This document shows, piece after piece, positions 6,094 to 12,000 of a stretch of DNA of 12,486 nucleotides. Numbering within the stretch: position 1 is the stretch's first letter; every line of letters starts with the position of its first letter. The stretch spans positions 20,907-33,392 of the forward strand of contig MU631691.1 in assembly GCA_026770615.1 (NCBI GenBank). Reading direction: 5' to 3'. Below the pieces are notes generated by a model. It did not search any database and was not told where the DNA came from. It was given only the letters and a program-made list of their open reading frames with translations. This DNA comes from Pavlovales sp. CCMP2436. Lineage: Eukaryota > Haptophyta > Pavlovophyceae > Pavlovales. A program made the translations under genes and the position numbers.

Positions 6094-7947
6094 ATGGACT
6101 CGTCCTCGCAGGAGCCCGAGCTCGGTGCGTCGAGCCGCACACCCCCACCTCACGCCTCCCACCCCTCTTCCCCTCCGTCGAGCTCCGTGCGCTCGGCTGA
6201 GACACCGGGCCGTGAATGAGCCGCTGTTGCACCCGTCGCTTGTTTGTGCGCGCAGTCACTCGCGCGGGCTTCATGCCGCGGGGGAACGACCTGCACCACG
6301 CGACCATGCACCTGGAGGAGGCGCAGGCCTGGAGCCTCAAGCACGACGAGTGCGCCGGCTTCACCTACCAGTCCGCGGACCCCTCGCCGTCGGGCAAGGT
6401 GTACGTGTGGTTCAAGGCCGCCGACAAGGTGGCCCCGGGTGCGGGCTGGCACTCGTGCGTCAAAGGTGCGCGCACTGCGCACTCGCCGCGCAGCCGAGCG
6501 CGCCCCTGGCTAGCGACGGCGCAGCTCGCAAGAAGTGCGATCTCACCCGAAGCCCCCATCGCCCTCCCCCCCGACGCGGCGAGCAGCCGGTGGCGCGCGC
6601 GCGGGCAAGCCGGCTGCGAGCAAGCTCTCTCTGGCGAGCGTCTTCTCGGGCGGGCCCAAGGCGCCCAGCTCGGTCAAGCCGATGGGCTCCGCAATCTCGC
6701 TGCTCACGCGCAAGCCGCTGCACTTTGAGTGGTGGCTCAACTACCACATGAGCCTGGGCATCTCTCACTTTTTCGTACACATCGAGGACACGCCCGAGCT
6801 GCTGCCGCTGCTACAGAGCGAGCCCTATCGCTCGCGCGTGACCATCTCGCAGAAGGGTGCTGACAGCCACTTCCGCGACAACTACTGGACGTTGCAGGAC
6901 AGGCAGCGGCACCACGTGAACCAGTCGCTGGGCAAGTGCCGCGAGCTGGGCATCGACTGGCTCTTCCACGTCGACGACGACGAGTTGATATGGCTCGACA
7001 AACCGTTGCGCGAGATCGTCGCCGGCGCGCCGCGCGGCGCGACAAACATCACTTTCAGCAATCTCGAGGCGATCCCGACCACGATCGAGCCGGTCAACTT
7101 CTTCGAGCACATCCGCTGGTTCACCAAGAAGCGGATGCTCGCGTACGTGAACGGCAAGCCCGTCGGTCGCACGCTCGCCTCGGTCAAGCTCGACGGGCCG
7201 CACCGCTTCAGTGCGCGCCACCCCCCTAACCCTAACCCCAACCCTAACCCTAACCCAACGCTCGACGGGCCGCACCGCTTCAGTGCGTAAATATCTAGAA
7301 ATACGTCCGTCCCCTGACAGGTCATCACTGGACCCAAGTGTTGAGAATCACTCGGATCAAGTGCCAACCCCCTGCCACGCACGTCGCCTCCCGTGCGCGG
7401 GCGAGCTCTTGCGTCGTGCCTCGGGATATGGGCTGCCCTCTGCCCCCCCTCCCCCCCCCCCCCCCTCTGCCCGTGTGCGCTGGGCTGACCCCCCCCCCCC
7501 CCCCGCTCGTGCGCAGGCGGCACATCTTACGCCGTGCCGCTGACCGAGGGCGTGATCCTGCACTATGAGTCGTGCGACTTCGAGCAGTGGTGCGCCAAGT
7601 TCCGCAATCAGGTGGACTGCACGCCCGAACGGAAGGCGTCCATCCCCTTTCCCTACTACCGCGACTCCATCAGCCTCTTTCAGCAGCACCCCGACCCGGT
7701 CAAGGACAGGGGACGGTGGGTCGATTTCTACGCGAAGCGCAAAATCAACCACTACAACACGTCCGAGATCAAGGCGGGCGCGAGGCATATCCCCTCGTCA
7801 TCAACTCGAACGCGGATGATCGAGTTGATGCCCGGCGCTCAAGACGTCACCCCTGCGCTGCCGCGAGGGGGCTCGAACGGCAGCGCCAGCGCAAATGCTG
7901 CCTCGGAGCTAGGCGTCGGCGAGCTCGATGTTGGCGAGCGATCCTAG
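6094..7947 (+). CDS. PAN-like domain plus glycosyltransferase, four exons
   Basis: Proposed exons are 6094-6124, 6256-6465, 6587-7210 and 7517-7947, giving 431 residues; every junction splices in phase 1 and keeps the frame. Exon 2 encodes a PAN/apple-like segment (DECAGFTYQS, then GKVYVWFKA and GWHSCVK, about residues 45-80). Exon 3 encodes the catalytic core of a GT2/GT92-like family (Glyco_tranf_2_4 or DUF23 type): KPLHFEWWLNYHMSLGISHF, then a metal-binding HVDDDE with the Asp residues at 210-212. Exon 4 supplies the closing VILHYESCDFEQWCAKF motif and a low-complexity tail. Such enzymes move a sugar from a nucleotide sugar onto glycans, usually in the Golgi; no signal anchor is visible, so an upstream exon may be missing. 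Exon 1 is short and the least certain. A second donor at 7283 would add 24 residues rich in Asn-Pro. The gene is divergent from the bromodomain gene. Confidence 0.7.
6125..6255 (+). other. Intron 1 of the glycosyltransferase gene
   Basis: A 131-base stretch from GTGCGTCG to GTGCGCGCAG with a C/T-rich interior. Removing it joins codon phase 1 to phase 1. If the gene instead began at the ATG at 6216 this intron would not exist, but that reading runs through the acceptor and has a poorer N-terminus. Confidence 0.5.
6466..6586 (+). other. Intron 2 of the glycosyltransferase gene
   Basis: 121 bases from GTGCGCGC to CGGCGAGCAG, with a C-rich tract before the acceptor. Without removal the exon 2 frame loses all resemblance to a protein domain and the catalytic exon is in another frame. 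With removal the frames meet exactly. Confidence 0.7.
7188..7287 (+). repeat. Telomere-like insert flanked by a 28-bp duplication
   Basis: A 28-bp sequence starting GCTCGACGGGCCGCACCGCT is present at 7188-7215 and, identical, at 7260-7287. Between the copies lie 44 bases, mostly a slightly degenerate CCCTAA array (about 7221-7257). The repeated sequence spans the end of exon 3 and the start of its intron, so the GTGCG donor exists twice, at 7211 and 7283. The period of 72 bases is 24 codons, and therefore either donor leaves the frame intact. The right copy runs into GTGCGTAAAT and is probably the original donor. Confidence 0.9.
7211..7516 (+). other. Intron 3 of the glycosyltransferase gene
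   Basis: 306 bases if the left donor (GTGCGCGCC, 7211) is used, or 234 if the right donor (GTGCGTAAAT, 7283) is used. The acceptor is GTGCGCAG ending at 7516. The 3' half carries two very long C tracts (about 7443-7465 and 7489-7504), which act as an extreme polypyrimidine tract. The exon codon A|GC is restored with either donor. Confidence 0.7.
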
Positions 7948-8321
7948 CCGGAACGTCCTGTTCTCTGTTACTGTATTCCGTTCGTGGCGTTTAATATTAT
8001 CTAGCCCAGTGTTGAATATTCCGTAACTAGAACCCAATAATATTTAATAGCAATATTTCAATTAAAAAATAATAAGGAGAAACTAAATTAATGGTAATGA
8101 TAATAACAATAATATACTCACTAGTCGCGGCTAGGTTGTTGTTAGAAAGCTGTAAATAGTCACACTTTTCGGCGTTAGTGAAACTTATTGCTTATTAAAG
8201 CATAGTTCAAAATCTGAGATAAAAACTTTTAAAAATACAATCTTATTTATTATTATTAAATAAGCGTGCTAACCACATAATTATATTGTACATGCTCGAA
8301 AGTTATACTCACATTTCGATA
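7948..8321. other. AT-rich tail-to-tail spacer
   Basis: This spacer separates the 3' ends of the glycosyltransferase gene (+) and the KIAA1143-like gene (-). It is strongly AT-rich with many TAAT/ATTA runs. An 8-bp stem with a 7-base loop, CTTATTTA...TAAATAAG, lies at 8242-8264 and could mark transcript ends from either side. I find no coding frame and no recognisable RNA gene. Confidence 0.6.
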
Positions 8322-8933
8322 TCAATCCTCGTCAAAGCTCAGGAGCTTCAGATTTTCGAGCTTTCTTGCGCGAGGCGCGTTCTCGAGCACCTTCGCCTTT
8401 GCCTTGCTCTTGGCGGCCTTTGCGTTGAACGCCATGGGCTTGTCCGCATCCGCGTCGGGCGCAGGCGGCTCTTCCTCAGCCGCCGCCAGGTCTCGCTTGG
8501 GTTTCTCCCTGAACTTGTCGTGTGCAAACTTCTCCTGCGGCTTCTCGAGCGCGCTTGGTCGGTCCTCCTCCTCGCCCGGTGGTGGCCGCGGGCGCTTCTT
8601 GCTCAACATGGAGTCCACTTCCTCGACGACCTGCGGCTTCTCCTCCTCGTTGTCGTCGCGCTCGTCCTTCTCGATGTAAACGGGGGCCGTCTGGGCCTCG
8701 TGGCGCATAAACTGGGATACAAACTTTGGCGTGTGCTTGATGAAGGTCAGGCCACCGCCGCCGCCCTTGCCGCCGCCCCTACCACCGCCGCCCCGCCCGC
8801 CGCCGCGCCCGCCCCCGTCGTCGCCGCGGTCGCCGCCGCCCTTGCGTCCGCCGCCGCGGCCGCCGCCGCCACCGCCGCCACCGCCGCCACCACCGTTGCG
8901 GTCGCCACCATCCCTGCTATCTCTGTGCGACAT
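8322..8933 (-). CDS. KIAA1143/DUF4604 family protein with RGG-rich N-terminus
   Basis: Intact 203-codon frame from ATG (8933) to TGA (8324-8322). Residues about 9-61 are almost entirely Gly with spaced Arg, Asp and Lys (GGRGGG, RGGGRGGGG), an RGG-type low-complexity region. It is followed by GLTFIKHTPKFVSQFM, APVYIEKDERDDNEEEKPQV, an acidic and lysine-rich middle, and a C-terminus ending NLKLLSFDED. The KFVSQ..., PQVV and closing LLSF(D/N)ED features are those of the eukaryotic KIAA1143 family (DUF4604), conserved but of unclear function. RGG repeats usually bind RNA or are arginine-methylated, so a nuclear RNA-linked role is plausible by inference. The Gly region is encoded by GGC/GGT repeats that are likely unstable in length. 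Such a fused Gly/Arg region is absent from the human protein. Confidence 0.8.
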   Translation of the reverse strand: MSHRDSRDGGDRNGGGGGGGGGGGGRGGGRKGGGDRGDDGGGRGGGRGGGGRGGGKGGGGGLTFIKHTPKFVSQFMRHEAQTAPVYIEKDERDDNEEEKPQVVEEVDSMLSKKRPRPPPGEEEDRPSALEKPQEKFAHDKFREKPKRDLAAAEEEPPAPDADADKPMAFNAKAAKSKAKAKVLENAPRARKLENLKLLSFDED

Positions 8934-9008
8934 CTCTGAGTCCCTTCCGTCTCTTCGCTCGTCCGTCTCCTCGCTGGTCCTTCGTTCCAGGAGCGCGGGC
9001 CGCCGACG

Positions 9009-9020
9009 TTTTTAAATATT
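9009..9020 (-). promoter_or_regulatory. TATA-like element upstream of the KIAA1143-like gene
   Basis: On the reverse strand this reads AATATTTAAAAA, about 80 bases before the ATG at 8933 and isolated in GC-rich sequence. It resembles the T/A blocks before three other genes in the window. Confidence 0.4.
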
Positions 9021-9491
9021 GCGAGACATTGCTTGAGATATTATGTGCTGTTCGCACTGCACCCGTACGTCTAGGGCGCGCGCGCTTGGCATCCGATATC
9101 GGGCTGCCCTCCACGCCGAGCTCCGCCGCAAGCGTCAGTCAGTCAACCGCTTCAAGATTATAATAGTGACCGAAAAAGCCGTATACAGCTAGTGGGGTAG
9201 TCTTCAAGAAAACCCGAACGAAATCGCCTGCTCGGAGCTCGCTCTGTCGGCGCGTTGGAACCAAGGCAAGGTGACGCCAAAGCTCAACAGAGCGACGCTC
9301 GGACGCTGACACCCGGGGCCTCCTTGGCGCAGAGACTGCGCTCCCGGCGGTAGAAGGGGCATCATACCATAACACGGTGGCGTGCGACCGACCGTTAAGA
9401 ACTTGACTTTTAGTTATTGCACCCTCTTGTCACGATGATTCGAGACAGATTTGACAATAACTAATCTGTTATTGCCGTGACAATAACTTGG
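9021..9491. other. Spacer without a supported gene
   Basis: About 470 bases upstream of the KIAA1143-like gene. On the reverse strand a frame is open from about 9375 to 9139 with the tail DFVRVFLKTTPLAVYGFFGH, but it has no ATG and no recognised domain. A cluster of nested small inverted repeats lies at 9446-9488. Otherwise I see nothing. Confidence 0.5.
9446..9488. repeat. Nested small inverted and direct repeats
   Basis: An 11-bp direct repeat, TGACAATAACT, occurs at 9452-9462 and 9478-9488. Between the copies GTTATTG (9468-9474) is the reverse complement of CAATAAC in both. CAGATT (9446-9451) also pairs with AATCTG (9463-9468). Alternative hairpins are therefore possible. It borders the ankyrin scraps. 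Confidence 0.75.
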
Positions 9492-9541
9492 CTGGCTGCG
9501 GTTAGCGGCGGCCACGTGGCCGTGCTGCAGTGGCTCGAGAT
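9492..9541 (+). pseudogene. Ankyrin-repeat scrap, forward strand
   Basis: One forward frame reads LAAVSGGHVAVLQWLEM, which matches the helix-loop core of an ankyrin repeat of the GGH(L/V)xVLQWL type common in algae and giant viruses. The similarity ends abruptly at the sequence CTGCAGTGGCTCGAG, beyond which the other strand carries ankyrin sequence. A stop (TAA at 9462-9464) closes the frame upstream. It is only about half a repeat and not a gene by itself. Confidence 0.5.
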
Positions 9542-9651
9542 GTCCAGCGCAAGCCGCAGCAATGGCAGTGCGCTCATCCCATTCGCAGCCGTTGGTGCGC
9601 AGATAACGCAACACCTCCAGATGGCCGGAGTCAGCCACTTGCGTTAAAAAA
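9525..9651 (-). pseudogene. Ankyrin-repeat scrap, reverse strand
   Basis: On the reverse strand the frame reads VADSGHLEVLRYLRTNGCEW, then DERTAIAAACAGHLEPLQ: one full ankyrin repeat and the start of the next, of the type (GHLEVL.YLR.NGC.WDE) abundant in large-virus and algal ankyrin families. There is no ATG, and after LEPLQ the similarity is lost at the palindromic junction with the forward scrap. It is a fragment left by rearrangement. Confidence 0.6.
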
Positions 9652-9652
9652 A
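9644..9652 (+). promoter_or_regulatory. TATA-like element upstream of the TXNDC9-like gene
   Basis: TTAAAAAAA, followed by GTGG, lies about 43 bases before the ATG at 9695. It resembles the block TATAAAAAAAGTG at 4216. The distance suits a TATA-type element with a very short leader. Confidence 0.35.
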
Positions 9653-9694
9653 GTGGCGGACTTCATCCCACTTTAGCGTCGGCCCCCGCGGGGG

Positions 9695-10513
9695 ATGCCG
9701 GAATGCATGCGCGACGACTGCCAGATCAAGGAGGCGCGGGACGCGGGCATCCGCTCGGCGCGCAGGGCGGCGAGCAAGGAGCAGGAGTCCCGCCTGCTCT
9801 TTCGGGGGGTCGCGCGTGACGAGATCCTCCGCGGCACGCACACCGCCGCCGCCGTGTGCGCGCCGTGCGAGGCCGCCGAGAGCGGCGAGGAGGGGGGCGG
9901 CGAGGAGGAGGAGGACGACGACGCCTTCGCAGCGCTGCACGCGAGGCGGATGAACGAGATGCGCGTGAAGGCGACGAATGAGTCCGATCGGGCGCGGAGG
10001 GGGTACGGCGCGTACAGCCTGCTCTCCGAGGACCCGTCGCTTCCCCAGGTGCGCGGGCGGCACCTATCGGTCGTGCATCTGGCGCAGAGCGGCGACGAGT
10101 CCTCCACCGCCTTGCAGAACTACCTCGCCCGCCACGCGCCCGACTACAAGCGCTTCAAGGTGTATCGCGCGGAGGCACATGAGGAGGTGCTCGAGCTCAT
10201 CGGCGCGACCGGCCGGCCACCGGCCCTCGTGGCGCTCAAGTCGGGCGCGCTTGTCGCGACGCTGCACCTCCGCCCTGGCGACTGCGACGACCTCGTCGAG
10301 TCAGTTGGCCGGTGGCTGAATGCGCTGCGCGAGCGCTTCGACGGCGCCGCCGGCAGCGATGAGGAAGAGGAGGAGGAGGAGGCCTCGAATTACTGCGGGA
10401 AGAAGGGATGCGGGCGGAATTTCCCGCACGAGCACGTCGAGTGGAAGCAGGCCAAGGCTGGCGATGCGACCCCGAGCTCCGACTCAGACGACTTTAGCGA
10501 TTGCCAAGACTAG
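9695..10513 (+). CDS. Phosducin/TXNDC9-like thioredoxin-fold protein
   Basis: Intronless frame of 272 codons; a second ATG at 9707 is also possible. An acidic run (residues 64-76) leads into DDDAFAALHARRMNEM, like the helix before the thioredoxin fold in phosducin-like and TXNDC9 proteins. Residues about 103-212 look like that fold: GYGAYSLLSEDPSLPQVRGR, a beta-strand LSVVHLA, YKRFKVYRAEA, and RPPALVALKSGALVATLHLR with the expected Pro at 175-176. The redox CxxC is absent from the fold, as in phosducin-like proteins; a CAPC at 55-58 lies outside it. After a Glu run comes YCGKKGCGRNFPHEHVEW, a possible zinc knuckle (C234, C239, H246, H248), and an acidic Ser-rich end. The family assists CCT chaperonin folding of tubulin, actin or G-beta in the cytosol; that role is inferred. 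The Cys/His tail is not part of the usual family layout. Confidence 0.65.
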   Translation: MPECMRDDCQIKEARDAGIRSARRAASKEQESRLLFRGVARDEILRGTHTAAAVCAPCEAAESGEEGGGEEEEDDDAFAALHARRMNEMRVKATNESDRARRGYGAYSLLSEDPSLPQVRGRHLSVVHLAQSGDESSTALQNYLARHAPDYKRFKVYRAEAHEEVLELIGATGRPPALVALKSGALVATLHLRPGDCDDLVESVGRWLNALRERFDGAAGSDEEEEEEEASNYCGKKGCGRNFPHEHVEWKQAKAGDATPSSDSDDFSDCQD

Positions 10514-10741
10514 GTCGTGTCACTGTTCGTGTGGCAGGCCAGACTACAAGCTTTACTTTCGTCTAGCTTAAGCCTTAAGCTTTATTAAGTTAAAGTAGCT
10601 TTTAGAGAAGTTCTGAGTAGGTATGATCCACGTGACAGCCTGACGTCTTAGGGTTGCCCATTGCCCGCGCTCATTTAAATACTGTACTTCATGAAATTAA
10701 AAACTATCAGCCGATAATGGGGCGAGAACGATTGTGCATCA
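10514..10741. other. AT-rich 3' flank before the MITE-like element
   Basis: This segment has small inverted AAGCTT/TTAAGC pairs near 10550-10590, one TTAGGGTT (about 10648) and an ATTTAAAT near 10673. No gene is visible. It ends with the ATCA (10738-10741) that is repeated beyond the far end of the following element. Confidence 0.5.
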
Positions 10742-11197
10742 GGGTCAACATCCGAATTAGTGGCCAGTCCGGGGGAAAATTCGAAAAAAAGTCCGGTGAA
10801 AATCGTCCGGAGCAACTCAGGAATCGGAGGTGATGCCGCGGAGTTAGTTGCAGATTCGTGAATGGGGCGGTGCCCCATTCACGTGAATCTGCAACTAACT
10901 GCCCCATTCACGAATCTGCAACTAACTCCGCGGCATCAATTCGGGTTCGGGAACCATTAATTTCTTTTCGCTTCCGAACGCTGAGAATCGGAAATGTTAG
11001 TTACACGAAGTATGTTGTCGACCCTAGAGACACCTGAGAGGCACACGAGGTGGGCTCCGACCGTCGAGGAGGGCTCTATTCGACATCAGCTATCGACACT
11101 TAGCGCGCAAGGGTGACCAATGTCTACTTCTTTGTCCCGGCCACCACTTTCCCCCCTCCCCAGTGCGGAATCGCGCCACTAATTCGGATTTCGACCC
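10742..11197. mobile_element. MITE-like element, 456 bp, ATCA target duplication
   Basis: The ends form 23-bp terminal inverted repeats with two mismatches: the left begins GGGTCAACATCCGAATTAGT (10742-10764) and the right is its near complement, ending AATTCGGATTTCGACCC (11175-11197). ATCA flanks the element on both sides (10738-10741 and 11198-11201), as expected for a 4-bp target site duplication. No transposase or other coding frame lies inside, so it would be non-autonomous. Its interior contains a three-copy palindromic cluster (10831-10938). The superfamily is unclear: the GGG terminus is seen in Harbinger-type elements, but those usually duplicate 3 bp. Confidence 0.65.
10831..10938. 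repeat. Three-copy palindromic cluster inside the MITE
   Basis: Arm A (10831-10868, 38 bp) is the exact reverse complement of arm C (10901-10938). Between them lies a third copy, B (10872-10900), which matches the first part of arm C apart from two extra bases (GT) after CCCCATTCAC. A and B also fold together: CGTGAATGGGGC-GGT-GCCCCATTCACG is a perfect 27-base palindrome at 10857-10883. The cluster can therefore switch between two long hairpins (A:B or A:C). Confidence 0.95.
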
Positions 11198-11201
11198 ATC
11201 A

Positions 11202-12000
11202 ACAACTCGTGACAGCAGACTAATTCGAATCCAGACTATGCCAAATCCGCGCAACTGCCAAAGAAAGGCAGTTTACTCTAGCATGAGGATTGAAAATGAG
11301 ATCCCACCCGTGCCCGTCGTCTCTAGACGGCTAGACCCCAGAGACGGATCCTATCCAAATCTATGCAATAGAATGGGTGCGCACTGCTGCCATTGGTCTC
11401 TTTTTCGTGCTCCGGAGTTGAGCCTTGGAAGGCAGGATCTCAAGAGGCAAATAAAAAGCCTTGGCCCATCAGAACCTCCTCAATAACTAAGTAAGTACTA
11501 CTAATTAAATGCCAAATTTAAATAAATAAAGCTTCCTATCCAATAGAAAATTCTCAGGATGGTACCGATAGGTGCGTGGCCAGAGGGCGCTCTGGGCTGC
11601 ACCAGCGGTACGCCAAACACACCTGGGGGTGTATAGGCTACCCCACACACCACGCCGAGCCCCCCTCTGCTTAGAGCAGGTCCACGTCAACGCGCAGGCA
11701 AGCTACTGGCACGTGCGCCCAAATGCCCGAAACTTGGCCCCCATGCTGCAATTTCTGTATTTTTTTGTTTAGTGATTTCAAGAGATCATAACGAACCAAC
11801 GGGAGGCCGCATCGTCAATCTGATTGATTCCTGGATATCCCCATGCCGTCCTGTCCATGGTGATGTGCGATGACCCTAGGTCCCCGCCGCGCGGTTCGTC
11901 GACTACAGCGCGCCGAACCCATCCCATTGAATAGGTTTGAAAACCTATTGAATAGGCTCAGAGGTCTAGCCGTAGACAGATCACGACGACGGGTGAATAA
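11202..12000. other. Spacer without a supported gene
   Basis: About 800 bases. The short open frames on either strand show no domain and mostly lack an ATG. A further TAATTCGAATCC near 11221 resembles the MITE end. AT-rich sequence lies at 11480-11530 and near 11755-11770. A perfect hairpin AATAGGTTT-GA-AAACCTATT is at 11930-11949, with TTGAATAGG repeated just after it. I see no RNA gene. Confidence 0.5.

Noticed and set aside
7216..7259. A true chromosome end
   Set aside because: The CCCTAA array is only about 37 bases, slightly degenerate and interstitial, with a gene continuing on both sides.
8917..9114. Reverse open frame upstream of the KIAA1143-like gene
   Set aside because: It starts only at GTG, overlaps the likely promoter and the start of the real gene, and has no features.
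9139..9375. Reverse open frame ending in an aromatic-rich tail
   Set aside because: No ATG and no recognised domain; kept only as a remark in the spacer entry.
11505..11690. Reverse open frame in the right spacer
   Set aside because: It lacks a clear start, has mixed composition and shows no domain.
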